This document shows positions 26,239 through 34,696 of a DNA stretch of 64,000 bases, piece by piece. Made by a program: the position numbers and the translations under genes. The stretch is from Flavobacterium sp. ASW18X (GTDB taxonomy: Bacteria > Bacteroidota > Bacteroidia > Flavobacteriales > Flavobacteriaceae): NCBI RefSeq assembly GCF_005144745.1, contig NZ_SWKK01000008.1:434001-498000 (forward strand), in the 5' to 3' direction. Every line of letters starts with the position of its first letter. Within the stretch, counting starts at the first letter, position 1. Below the pieces are notes generated by a model. It saw only the letters and a program-made list of their open reading frames with translations, was not told the DNA's origin and ran no database searches.

Positions 26239-27609
26239 ATGCCAAATATTTTAGTAGTAGATGATGACGTTGCTTTTTGCAACATGCTCAAAGGATTTTT
26301 AGAACGACAAAAATTTTCTGTTTTACATTCCTTTGGTTTAGAAGATGCGCTACAAAAATTAGAAAATACCCCTTTTACTGTTTTATTGACAGATTTAAGA
26401 CTACCCAACGGCTCTGGCATAGATTTATTAGAAATTGTAAAATCTAAACAACCCAATTGTCATGTAGTGGTAATGACGGGCTATGCAGAAGTAGGTAGCG
26501 CGGTGGATGCAATGAAGAAGGGAGCGGCAGATTATATTGCAAAACCATTTGCTCCAGATGCTTTACTGAACATTATCAATAAATTAATAGCGAATAATAA
26601 TACTGCTACAAACAAACAAAAATCTGTAGTACCTAAGATTAAAATTGAGAATGCAAAAAGCACTACAAGAGTAGTTGGAATAAGTGAAGCTGCAGAAAAA
26701 CTTAATGAGCATATTAAATTGGTGGCACCCACCAACATGTCCGTTTTCATTAATGGAGCTAGTGGCACAGGAAAAGAAGTTACAGCAAGGGCAATACATG
26801 AAAATAGTAGAAGATGTAACGGCAATTTTATTGCGGTAGATTGTGGCGCAATACCCAAAGAATTGGCTGCTAGTGAATTTTTTGGGCATGTAAAAGGTAG
26901 TTTTACAGGAGCTGTAGAGGATAAAATTGGCTGTTTTGAAGCAAGTTCTGGTGGAACACTTTTTTTAGATGAGGTAGGCAATCTTTCTTATGAAAATCAA
27001 ATTCAGTTGTTGCGTGCACTACAAGAACGTAAGATTAAAAAAGTAGGAAGTACCAAAGAAATTTCTGTGGATATTAGGCTAGTAACTGCTACCAATGAAG
27101 ATTTGGAGCAGGCTGTTGCACAGGGTAAGTTTAGAGAAGATTTATACCACCGTTTAAATGAGTTTACTATAAATGTCCCTGCCCTAAAAGAAAGAAGGAC
27201 AGATTTACCATTATTTTTAGATTATTTCTTAAATAAAGCGAACGTTGAGTTAGATAAGAACATTATCGGGTTTTCTGCCGATACACTACAAAAACTAACA
27301 CAATACGCCTGGCCAGGTAATTTGAGAGAATTGCAAAATCTAGTGAAAAGAATGGTATTGCTTTGCCAAGAAAATGAAATTACGGTTAATCTATTGCCGC
27401 CCTATATTAAGGAAGCTGGTTTAAAAGAAACACAAACTTCTGGCGCCATAGACGAATCTTTAATTTTAAACAAGGAAGAATTAGAGAAAAAAAGAATTTT
27501 AAAGGCACTAGAGCAAACAAAATATAATAAAACAAAGGCCGCGAAACTACTGCAAGTTACCCGTAAAACCTTGTACAATAAAATTGCGCAATACAAACTA
27601 GAAGTTTAA
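26239..27609 (+). CDS. Sigma-54-dependent response regulator, NtrC family (second copy)
   Basis: 456 aa. Receiver (1-120; NILVVDDDVAF, phospho-acceptor D52 in LLTDLRLP), AAA+ domain (about 140-370; Walker A variant GASGTGKE, contact loop GSFTGA, Walker B GTLFLDEVGN), and a Fis-type HTH (NKTKAAKLLQVTRKTLYNKI). Its likely partner is the hybrid kinase encoded convergently, whose HPt domain could pass phosphate to D52. No sigma-54 promoter was found nearby, so the targets are probably elsewhere. TATCTTTG at 26213-26220 may be its -7 box. Confidence 0.92.
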   Translation: MPNILVVDDDVAFCNMLKGFLERQKFSVLHSFGLEDALQKLENTPFTVLLTDLRLPNGSGIDLLEIVKSKQPNCHVVVMTGYAEVGSAVDAMKKGAADYIAKPFAPDALLNIINKLIANNNTATNKQKSVVPKIKIENAKSTTRVVGISEAAEKLNEHIKLVAPTNMSVFINGASGTGKEVTARAIHENSRRCNGNFIAVDCGAIPKELAASEFFGHVKGSFTGAVEDKIGCFEASSGGTLFLDEVGNLSYENQIQLLRALQERKIKKVGSTKEISVDIRLVTATNEDLEQAVAQGKFREDLYHRLNEFTINVPALKERRTDLPLFLDYFLNKANVELDKNIIGFSADTLQKLTQYAWPGNLRELQNLVKRMVLLCQENEITVNLLPPYIKEAGLKETQTSGAIDESLILNKEELEKKRILKALEQTKYNKTKAAKLLQVTRKTLYNKIAQYKLEV

Positions 27610-29985
27610 ATAAGCTTTTAATTCATTCAAAACATTTTCTAAGGCTTTGGTGAAATGCTCTTTTGATCTTGTTTTTGCTTCTGCTTCTAATTGTTCTAAG
27701 TGGGGGATTACTTCGCTTATCTGCAACAACCTAAACATAGGTAGCATTTTGTGAGCAATTTCTTTAATGACAACCTGATTTTTACTTGCCAATGCATGCT
27801 CTATTAGGCTATAATTTTTTAACGTTTCTTGATAAAAGATTCTTAAATTTTCTCTTAATTTTTCATCTAACTGTGCAGGGTCTAAAAAGCCTGTTAATGG
27901 TTCAGTATTTAAATAGTAAAACGTTTGTTTTGTGGTGTTTTTAACCGTGTCTACTGTAGATGCTATTTTTAAGTGGTTCATTAATGCAGATTGCAGCTCT
28001 CCTTTAGAAAAAGGCTTGTACAATAGGTGAGCAAAACCTGCCTTTATACAGCGGTGTGCATTTAAAGTTCTATTTCCAGTCATTGCTATAATTGGCTGCC
28101 CTTTATAATGCGGCATTTGCTGTTTAAATGCGTGTAAAACCTCAAAACCCGTGTTAGTTGGCATTTGCATATCAGTAAATACAATATCATATTCAAAACC
28201 TATCGTTTTTGGAACATCAGAAAGCTTGGTAAAGGTCTTGTGGGGAATGTTTAACTGTTCTAAAAAGGTAGATAGTAAGGCTAAAAGACTCGTATCATCA
28301 TCAATTAATACTACTTTTTTGGAGCTGTAATCTGTAGATTTGGAACGGGAATTAGTATCAATATGTTCTACAGGTACTTCTACATAAAATGTAGTTCCTT
28401 TGTTTTCTTCACTTGTAAAAGATATTTTCCCGCCTAAAAGGTGTGTAAGTTTCTGCGCTATGGTAAGTCCCAAACCATAACCTTCTTTCTTTACATTCGT
28501 TTCTGCTTGCGTAAATTCTTTAAAAATGGTTTGCTGTATCAACTTAGGTATTCCGCTGCCTGTATCTGCAATGGTTATCTTTAACTGGGCATCCTTTTGT
28601 AGGTCGGCATTAATTTTTACATAACCATTTTGGGTAAATTTAAATGCGTTAGAAATTAAATTAGTGAGTATTTGGCGTAATCTAAATGGATCTGTTTTAA
28701 AGGTTTGCTGTAATGTTGCTGCTATGTCTAATTGTAATGCCACAGCGGTATTTGCTGGCTTTAGGCTTGTTGCAATCTCCTCTATCAGTTGAGCTGGGAT
28801 AAAATTTGTGGGTTCTATAAGTAATTTGCCAGCTTCTAACTTAGAAAAGTCTAATAAATCATTCGCTAATTTATTTACATGGTTTGCAGCTACCTGTATG
28901 TTGCTTATGTATTTTACGGTGTCTTCTTTTCGGTTTGCCGTTGGCAGTAAATCTGCATATCCTTTTATAACTCCTAAAGGGCTACGCATATCATGAATTA
29001 CAGTTTTAATAAGCTGCTCCCTGCTCTGCAGTAATTCCTTGGTGTACGTATTTGCAGCTTCTAATTGTGTGCTTAGTCGTTGTACTCTTCTAAAATCTCT
29101 AGTGATAAAATAGATGGATAATAGAATGATAATAAAAGCGAGGATGCCTAACCACTTAATATTTTTAGTGCTTTTTTTTAGGGCGATGGATTGTTCTAGG
29201 TTTGCATTTGCAGTAATGGCTAAAACTTCTTGTTCCAAAGTGCTCACTAAGTCTCGCAGTTTTTGCGATATTTCTATATCAGCACGCAATATTTGATATT
29301 CTTTGTTCGCTATTTGTTGATTCTGGCGCAAGTGTTTTTTACGTGTATCTAGTAGTAAATCTTGAGTAGCAATTAAGATGCTATCTACCATCTTACGTTC
29401 ATTTTCTGCACCCTCTTCTCGTTTGGCATTTTCATTTAGTAGTTCCGCATAGGCAATCACACTTTTTTGTGTTGCTTCTGGTAGTTGGTCAAAATTGGGC
29501 ACTAAAGCTCTCGGGGTTATAGTGCCCACGGTAGCCTCTAATGTTTTTATTTTTAAGATGAGACTGTCTAAAGACTTTTCTGCGTAGTTCTTTGTTGCTA
29601 ATCGTCTAAGCTGGTCGTTATTGGCTACTTTCTGCTGTAGTAATATGGCTAAACTATCTAACAGCGAAATATGTTTGCTGCTCTCACTGCTCATTTTAAG
29701 AGTGTCTATCAAAAAAAGAATGCTGTCTACTTTTACGGCATAGGCTGCAAAATCCTTTTTTGTATTGCGTTGCAGAGCTAGTTTAGATAGATTTTCCGCA
29801 GCATAAATGTCATTAGTAAGCGTACTTATTTTTAAAAGGCGTTCCTCCTTTGGATTAATTTTTTGCGTTTTAGGCAGTATATTTTCTAACTCCAAATAGA
29901 AAAACCATCCAGCTAAAATGGCTAAAGATGCTAATACTATATAGCTTAAGACAATCTTTACAATAAAAATTTTACGTTTTTCCAA
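27598..29985 (-). CDS. Hybrid sensor histidine kinase with receiver and HPt domains
   Basis: 795 aa. Two membrane helices (about 8-30 and 276-295) enclose a helical periplasmic sensor of about 240 residues. HisKA follows with VIHDMRSPLGVIKGYADLL (H about 331), then HATPase (NLISNAFKF, DTGSGIP, GYGLGLTIA), a receiver (VVLIDDDTS, FTDMQMP, about 555-675), and an HPt domain (about 700-790; IAHKMLPMFRLLQ). This is a complete internal phosphorelay in one protein. Its 3' end overlaps the convergent regulator gene by 12 nt. Confidence 0.92.
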   Translation of the reverse strand: MEKRKIFIVKIVLSYIVLASLAILAGWFFYLELENILPKTQKINPKEERLLKISTLTNDIYAAENLSKLALQRNTKKDFAAYAVKVDSILFLIDTLKMSSESSKHISLLDSLAILLQQKVANNDQLRRLATKNYAEKSLDSLILKIKTLEATVGTITPRALVPNFDQLPEATQKSVIAYAELLNENAKREEGAENERKMVDSILIATQDLLLDTRKKHLRQNQQIANKEYQILRADIEISQKLRDLVSTLEQEVLAITANANLEQSIALKKSTKNIKWLGILAFIIILLSIYFITRDFRRVQRLSTQLEAANTYTKELLQSREQLIKTVIHDMRSPLGVIKGYADLLPTANRKEDTVKYISNIQVAANHVNKLANDLLDFSKLEAGKLLIEPTNFIPAQLIEEIATSLKPANTAVALQLDIAATLQQTFKTDPFRLRQILTNLISNAFKFTQNGYVKINADLQKDAQLKITIADTGSGIPKLIQQTIFKEFTQAETNVKKEGYGLGLTIAQKLTHLLGGKISFTSEENKGTTFYVEVPVEHIDTNSRSKSTDYSSKKVVLIDDDTSLLALLSTFLEQLNIPHKTFTKLSDVPKTIGFEYDIVFTDMQMPTNTGFEVLHAFKQQMPHYKGQPIIAMTGNRTLNAHRCIKAGFAHLLYKPFSKGELQSALMNHLKIASTVDTVKNTTKQTFYYLNTEPLTGFLDPAQLDEKLRENLRIFYQETLKNYSLIEHALASKNQVVIKEIAHKMLPMFRLLQISEVIPHLEQLEAEAKTRSKEHFTKALENVLNELKAYLNF

Positions 29986-30138
29986 ACCTGTGCTAAATGC
30001 CCAAATTTATTGAGGTTTCAAAATTTTGAGCACCAATAAAAAGTTAATTGTTAACCCAAACAAGTAAATTTTTTTTCTTAAAAATGTGACCCATTTAAAA
30101 AAGGGGTGTCTTACTTATAGAAACAAAAAATAAGAGAC

Positions 30139-30264
30139 GTGTTAAAGTCTATAATTTACGGAGTAGCATTTTTAACAGCATTGGCAATAGCATCTCATTA
30201 TTTAAATGAAGAAAAGACAATTAGGGTTGAGGCAAAAATTGTTTCTGCAGAAGTTCATAGATAA
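30139..30264 (+). CDS. 41-aa putative small membrane protein
   Basis: GTG start at 30139, stop at 30264. The peptide reads VLKSIIYGVAFLTALAIASH, then a polar tail EEKTIRVEAKIVSAEVHR, i.e. one membrane helix with a charged end. A terminator-like hairpin follows at 30326. The coherent hydrophobic/polar pattern suggests a real gene, but no homologue is recalled and the start is non-ATG. Function unknown. Confidence 0.45.
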   Translation: MLKSIIYGVAFLTALAIASHYLNEEKTIRVEAKIVSAEVHR

Positions 30265-30325
30265 GTTATTCACATTCCGTTTTAGCCACTAGGCTAGCGG
30301 ATCATTGGTTGGTTGATTTGGTTGG

Positions 30326-30361
30326 AAGGGCCGTACGGTTCTCACCTTACGGTCCTTTTCT
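30326..30361 (+). terminator. Terminator downstream of the 41-codon ORF
   Basis: AAGGGCCGTA (30326-30335) pairs with TACGGTCCTT (30348-30357), including one G-U pair, around a 12-nt loop, followed by TTCTT. Confidence 0.7.
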
Positions 30362-30502
30362 TAAAAAGCTGCCATTATAAACACTTAAGATAATGCTATA
30401 TTACACTAACCATGCGTTGTCTAAGGTCAATTACAAACAAAGATAATTTTCCATGTTATCCTTGTACCCCGAATCAAAATAGTTTGTTAGATTGATCCTT
30501 TT

Positions 30503-30529
30503 AAGGCTGTCCCCAGGACGGCCTTTTTT
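30503..30529 (+). terminator. Terminator just upstream of the TPP riboswitch promoter
   Basis: AAGGCTGTCC (30503-30512), a 3-nt loop, and GGACGGCCTT (30516-30525) with one U-G pair, then TTTT. Its T-run overlaps the -33 element of the next promoter. Confidence 0.8.
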
Positions 30530-30557
30530 GTATTTTATATTTTAGGTATTACATTTG
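30528..30557 (+). promoter_or_regulatory. Promoter of the TPP riboswitch-TonB receptor unit
   Basis: TTG (30528-30530), a 19-nt spacer, and TACATTTG (30550-30557), a good Bacteroidota -33/-7 match. Transcription should start near 30563, right at the 5' end of the riboswitch. Confidence 0.78.
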
Positions 30558-30564
30558 CCGCCAT

Positions 30565-30660
30565 CTCAAAGGGGTGCTGCTTTTAAGTGGCTGAGATTAT
30601 ACCCATTGAACCTGGGCGGGTAATGCTGCCAAGGAATTACGCGGTTAGCGTTCATGGTAA
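30565..30660 (+). promoter_or_regulatory. TPP riboswitch (THI element)
   Basis: The conserved blocks occur in order: AAAGGGGTGCTGC, GGCTGAGATTATACCC, TTGAACCTGGGCGGGTAATGC and CCAAGGAATTACGC. They match the aptamer that binds thiamine pyrophosphate. Downstream lie a hairpin around 30666-30685 and an ATTCGTA/TACGAAT stem (30724-30744) directly before the start codon, which could serve as a translation-blocking platform. It controls the TonB-dependent receptor at 30749. Confidence 0.95.
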
Positions 30661-30748
30661 AAAGCATCTAGTAAAACTAGAAGCAAAGCAAAAATTAGCA
30701 AAAACAGAATAATAACCCCTTTTATTCGTATTTAAATTACGAATCAGA

Positions 30749-32980
30749 ATGAATTATTCATTAGTGAAAAGGTGCTGTAGCATAGCTTTAAAACAAAGCG
30801 TTTTTGGGATATTATTTTTTGGATTACAACTAGTTGTAGCACAAAATCAAGCTCCGGATACTACTCAAGGAACCAAAGTGGTACTAGATGAGGTTTTAGT
30901 GCAAGCAGTAAGAGTAACTAAAGCCACACCCGTTACATTTTCAGATTTAGATAAGGAAGAAATAGCTCCAAGAAATTTAGGACAAGATATTCCCATTTTA
31001 ATGAACTTTTTACCTTCTGTGGTTACTACATCAGACGCTGGTGCAGGGGTTGGTTATACTGGGATTAGGGTAAGAGGTTCTGATGCTACCCGTGTTAACG
31101 TAACCATAAATGGTATTCCGTACAACGATGCTGAATCTCAAGGTACTTTTTGGGTAAATATGCCAGATTTTGCATCCTCCACAGAAAGTTTACAGTTGCA
31201 AAGAGGTGTGGGGACATCTACAAATGGAGCAGCTGCTTTTGGAGCTAGTTTAAATTTGTTAACAGATGCTATTTCAGAAGAAGCATTTGCGCAAATAGGG
31301 AGTTCTATTGGCAGTTACAATACCTTGCGAAACAATGTAAAATTTGGGACAGGTTTACTTAGCGACCATTTTGAATTCTCTGGCCGACTTTCTAGAATTA
31401 CTTCTGATGGGTATATAGATAGAGCATCATCTGATTTAGATTCTTATTTTTTACAAGGTTCTTTTAAAGATGATAATACACTCATTAAAGCACTACTTTT
31501 TGGTGGGCACGAGGTTACCTATCAAGCATGGTATGGTTTTGAACCAGAATATGTGGCTGCATTAGGGGCAAATCCGGATATAAAAGAGAATCCAACATAT
31601 AACGTTGCTGGAGTTTATTTTGATGACGCAGGTAATATTCAGTTTTATGATAAAGAAGAGGATAACTACAAACAAGATCATTTTCAATTACATTGGAATC
31701 AAAAATGGAGTGCAAACTGGAATACCAACATAGCAGTTCACTTTACTAAAGGTAGAGGTTATTTTGAACAATTTAAAGAGGACGATGATTTTGCTACCTA
31801 CGGTTTTACACCTTTAGAGGTGAATGGAGAAGAGGTGAATACAACAGATGTAATTAGAAGAAGATGGTTAGATAACGATTTTTATGGAACAGTTTTTTCT
31901 GCTAATTATGTAAATGATGATTTAGACTTGATTATAGGTGGTGGTTGGAATGCATATGATGGCGACCATTTTGGAGAAATTATTTGGGCAAGGTACGCCA
32001 CGGATAGCGAAATAAGAGACAACTACTATTTTGATCAATCGCGTAAAACAGATTTTAATAGTTATGTAAAAGCTAATTACAAGTTAGATGAGCATTGGAG
32101 CCTGTTTGGAGATGCTCAATATAGGTCTGTTAGTTATACTGCCAACGGAGAAGATACGGGATTGGTAGATGATGATTTCAACTTTTTTAATCCTAAGGCG
32201 GGTATTACTTTCGATTTAAATAGAAACAATAATTTCTATTTTTCTTACGCAAGAGCAAGTAGAGAGCCTAATCGTAACGATTACGAAAACGGTACTCCAA
32301 AGCCAGAAAAACTCAATGATTTTGAATTAGGTTGGCGTTATGTAAGTCCATCTTTTCAAGTAAACACTAATGTTTACTACATGCGCTACCAAAACCAGCT
32401 GGTTCTAACCGGGGAATTAAATGATGTTGGGGCACCTGTACGTGCTAATGTAGGAGATAGCTACAGATTAGGATTAGAGATTGATGCAGCATACCAAAGA
32501 GACTGGTTTACATGGCAAGGTAATATAGCATTAAGTGATAATAGAAATTTAGATTTTTTCTTTACTAGAGACGGAGAATTGACAGATTTAGGAAATACTA
32601 AAATTGCCTATTCTCCTGGATTGGTGGTAGGAAACGTAATTGGATTTAAACCTGTAGAGAATTTGCAGTTTTCTTTTTTAACCAAATTAGTAGGTGAACA
32701 GTATATGGGGAATATAGATGCTATGCGTTCTAAATTGGCTAGTTATTCTCAAACAGATTTTAACATACAATACAGCATCCCAACTAATGGTTTTTTTAAG
32801 AGTGTGGTCTTGTCTGGTTTAGTGAACAACGTATTTGATCAACACATAGTTTCTAATGGGTATTTTTATACGTACGATGACGATTGGAGTACTGAAGGAG
32901 TTATAACAACTATAGAAGGTGCCGGGTATTATCCGCAGGCTGGAATAAATTTCTTGTTGGGCGCATTGGTTAATTTTTAA
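30749..32980 (+). CDS. TonB-dependent outer-membrane receptor under TPP riboswitch control
   Basis: 743 aa. Signal sequence through about residue 32 (ILFFGLQLVVAQ), then a TonB-box-like KVVLDEVLVQAVRV, a plug domain (about 60-170; GIRVRGSDATRVNVTINGIPYNDAESQGTFW), and a 22-strand barrel ending in an aromatic C-terminus (LLGALVNF). The TPP riboswitch makes thiamine or a thiamine precursor the likely substrate for TonB-powered import. No SusD partner is present. The presumed inner-membrane partner is the PnuC operon 6 kb upstream. Confidence 0.93.
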   Translation: MNYSLVKRCCSIALKQSVFGILFFGLQLVVAQNQAPDTTQGTKVVLDEVLVQAVRVTKATPVTFSDLDKEEIAPRNLGQDIPILMNFLPSVVTTSDAGAGVGYTGIRVRGSDATRVNVTINGIPYNDAESQGTFWVNMPDFASSTESLQLQRGVGTSTNGAAAFGASLNLLTDAISEEAFAQIGSSIGSYNTLRNNVKFGTGLLSDHFEFSGRLSRITSDGYIDRASSDLDSYFLQGSFKDDNTLIKALLFGGHEVTYQAWYGFEPEYVAALGANPDIKENPTYNVAGVYFDDAGNIQFYDKEEDNYKQDHFQLHWNQKWSANWNTNIAVHFTKGRGYFEQFKEDDDFATYGFTPLEVNGEEVNTTDVIRRRWLDNDFYGTVFSANYVNDDLDLIIGGGWNAYDGDHFGEIIWARYATDSEIRDNYYFDQSRKTDFNSYVKANYKLDEHWSLFGDAQYRSVSYTANGEDTGLVDDDFNFFNPKAGITFDLNRNNNFYFSYARASREPNRNDYENGTPKPEKLNDFELGWRYVSPSFQVNTNVYYMRYQNQLVLTGELNDVGAPVRANVGDSYRLGLEIDAAYQRDWFTWQGNIALSDNRNLDFFFTRDGELTDLGNTKIAYSPGLVVGNVIGFKPVENLQFSFLTKLVGEQYMGNIDAMRSKLASYSQTDFNIQYSIPTNGFFKSVVLSGLVNNVFDQHIVSNGYFYTYDDDWSTEGVITTIEGAGYYPQAGINFLLGALVNF

Positions 32981-32985
32981 CTTTG
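32957..32985 (+). promoter_or_regulatory. Promoter inside the receptor gene's 3' end, for the oxidoreductase leader
   Basis: TTG (32957-32959), an 18-nt spacer, and TAACTTTG (32978-32985). The -7 box overlaps the receptor's stop codon. Predicted start near 32991. Confidence 0.6.
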
Positions 32986-32990
32986 CACCC

Positions 32991-33062
32991 ACACCCTGAG
33001 CACCGAGATGATGTAAACTATTTGGTGTAGTTCCCCCAATTGTTTCGATTTGTGAAGGGTGT
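32991..33062 (+). ncRNA. Candidate structured 5' leader of the oxidoreductase gene
   Basis: A 7-bp closing stem ACACCCT (32991-32997) / AGGGTGT (33056-33062) encloses a CACC/GGTG helix (33001-33004 with 33024-33027) and a C-run. The stem begins at the predicted transcript start, 100 nt ahead of the gene at 33098. No known family is recognised; it may simply be a leader fold. Confidence 0.35.
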
Positions 33063-33097
33063 TTCTGCTTAATATAGTCTAAAATACTTCTACTATA

Positions 33098-34093
33098 ATG
33101 CAAGCATCTGAGTTTTTTACACACAAGCCAATACGTTGGGGCATAGTGGGTTGTGGCGCGGTTACAGAAGTTAAAAGCGGACCTCCTTATCAATTTACGT
33201 CACACTTTGAACTACGGATGGTAATGCGTAGAGATGCAGAAAAAGTGGCAGATTATGCTAAGAGGCATCAGGTGCCAGCTTTTACAACAAAAGCAGAAGA
33301 TTTAATCAATTCATCGGAAATTGATGCAATTTATATTGCTACACCACCGCATTTACATAAAAAATATGCGCTAAAAGTAGCCGAAGTTGGCAAGCCCTGT
33401 TGTATAGAAAAACCCTTAGCACCATCTTATAAGGAGGGTTTAGAAATTTATGAGGTTTTTGAAAAGAAAAATATTCCGCTTTTTGTAGCGTATTACCGTA
33501 GGTCTTTACCCCGTTTTTTAAAGGTGAAAGAATGGTTAGATAGTGGCGCAATTGGTAGACCAAGACACATTCATTGGTTAAAGACTAGAAATGCAAGTTT
33601 TTTAGATAAAAACAAACACTATAATTGGCGTACAGATGCCAATATTGCGCCAGCAGGCTATTTTGACGATTTAGCGAGTCACGGCCTAGATTTATTTTGT
33701 TTTCTATTAGGTGATATCATTTTAGCTAAAGGTATCGCTATAAATCAACAAGGGTTATATACCGCTAAAGATGCAATTTCTGGTGTTTGGGAACACGCTA
33801 ATGGAGTTTTGGGTACAGGCACTTGGAATTTTGCTACGCATGAGCCAAAAGATGAGGTGGTGATTCTGGGTGAAAATGGAGAAATTAGATTTTCTGTCCT
33901 AGGAGAAGAACCGGTAATACTAAAAACAGCAACACAAGAAGAAAGTTTGTTTATTCCTCACCCTAAGCATGTACAAGAATTTCATGTGCATAATATACAG
34001 CAACACTTGCTTGGAATTTTAGAGCATCCATCTACAGGGAAAACGGCATTGCATACCAGTTGGGTTATGGATAAGATTTTAGGAGCTATTTAG
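33098..34093 (+). CDS. Gfo/Idh/MocA family NAD(P)-dependent oxidoreductase
   Basis: 331 aa. N-terminal Rossmann domain (about 1-125; RWGIVGCGAVTEVKSGP, DAIYIATPPHLH, CCIEKPLAPS with the EKP motif), then the alpha/beta substrate domain with the family DDLASHGLDLFCFLLG, which carries the catalytic His position. It oxidises or reduces sugar-like hydroxyls; the substrate is unknown. It has its own promoter and a structured leader. Overlaps the convergent Rieske-like gene by 4 nt. Confidence 0.88.
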   Translation: MQASEFFTHKPIRWGIVGCGAVTEVKSGPPYQFTSHFELRMVMRRDAEKVADYAKRHQVPAFTTKAEDLINSSEIDAIYIATPPHLHKKYALKVAEVGKPCCIEKPLAPSYKEGLEIYEVFEKKNIPLFVAYYRRSLPRFLKVKEWLDSGAIGRPRHIHWLKTRNASFLDKNKHYNWRTDANIAPAGYFDDLASHGLDLFCFLLGDIILAKGIAINQQGLYTAKDAISGVWEHANGVLGTGTWNFATHEPKDEVVILGENGEIRFSVLGEEPVILKTATQEESLFIPHPKHVQEFHVHNIQQHLLGILEHPSTGKTALHTSWVMDKILGAI

Positions 34094-34527
34094 TTAGAAA
34101 TTATTACAGAACTGCCAGCCACAGTTGTGTTGTAGAACAAAAGGTCATAATAGCGCTGACCATCATCAGGTCTGTTTAGCATGGACCCAGAAAATAAACT
34201 GTATTCATAGTCATCACAACTACAAACCACATTTGACCCATCTAAAGTCATAGTAGAACACTCATTAGGAGCATGATTAGGGCAACTGGCTTCAAACGCA
34301 AAAAAAGTGTCTGGCCCAGTGCGCATCACAAAAGCACCGCGGGTGCCTACACCATTATTTCCCACATAAATGGGATTGCCAACACTGTTTAGATTACTGT
34401 AGAGGGGTAAATTAAGGTTAAGTTCAAACCGGAAGCCCACCTCTTGTAAAAAGGGATTTCTGTTTGTAGTGTTTTTATCGCATCCAAAAAGCAAAAGGGT
34501 GACAATCAGTAAAAAGAAATATCTCAT
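34090..34527 (-). CDS. Lipoprotein with degenerate Rieske-like domain
   Basis: 145 aa. Lipoprotein signal MRYFFLLIVTLLLFGC (Cys16). The mature part looks like a Rieske [2Fe-2S] fold, but the ligand pattern is altered. Instead of CxH and CxxH it has C82-P-N-H85, C90 and C102-S-C104-D, followed by YEYSLFSG, which resembles the usual HGSxF loop. It may bind a different metal, form a disulfide, or be a structural relic. Function unknown; divergent from greA. Confidence 0.7.
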   Translation of the reverse strand: MRYFFLLIVTLLLFGCDKNTTNRNPFLQEVGFRFELNLNLPLYSNLNSVGNPIYVGNNGVGTRGAFVMRTGPDTFFAFEASCPNHAPNECSTMTLDGSNVVCSCDDYEYSLFSGSMLNRPDDGQRYYDLLFYNTTVAGSSVIISN

Positions 34528-34563
34528 CCTAAAAATTTGCCGTAAAAGTGGTCAAAAATTATG

Positions 34564-34571
34564 TATATTTG
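34564..34571 (+). promoter_or_regulatory. -7 box of the greA promoter
   Basis: TATATTTG followed by GCG. A clear -33 TTG at standard distance is missing (nearest gives a 24-nt spacer). Predicted start about 34577, giving a leader of about 120 nt. Confidence 0.6.
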
Positions 34572-34575
34572 CGTT

Positions 34576-34678
34576 AATCCTCTCTAAAAATCACGAAATG
34601 GTGGTTGTGCAGAGGATTTTTCAATTAATAAATAAAGCGAAACGTAGGGAAAAGACAATTTTTCTCCTGCGTGTTTTT
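34576..34678 (+). promoter_or_regulatory. greA leader with two hairpins, the second terminator-like
   Basis: Hairpin 1: AATCCTCT (34576-34583) / AGAGGATT (34611-34618), followed by TTT. Hairpin 2: ACGTAGGGAAAA (34642-34653) pairs with 34660-34672, with one U-G pair and one bulged U, followed by GTTTTTG. The second looks like an intrinsic terminator only about 20 nt before the greA start, suggesting attenuation of greA. Confidence 0.55.
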
Positions 34679-34696
34679 GCTTAAAATATAAGATAT

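Larger units (their letters stand above)
30265..30562. other. Intergenic stretch with hairpins and two terminators, upstream of the TPP leader
   Basis: After the 41-codon ORF come a perfect small hairpin TAGCC acta GGCTA (30283-30296) and a terminator (30326-30361). About 105 nt later lies a TATCCTTG box (30467-30474), 28 nt before a second terminator (30503-30529). This could be the 3' UTR of the small gene plus a very short independent transcript. I see no other ORF in it. Confidence 0.4.

Noticed and set aside
26532-26981. 149-codon frame opposite the second sigma-54 regulator
   Set aside because: Mirror of the AAA+ domain, no plausible protein features.
32819-33193. 124-codon reverse frame across the receptor 3' end and oxidoreductase start
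   Set aside because: Covers a promoter and two real gene ends, and its residues resemble no family.
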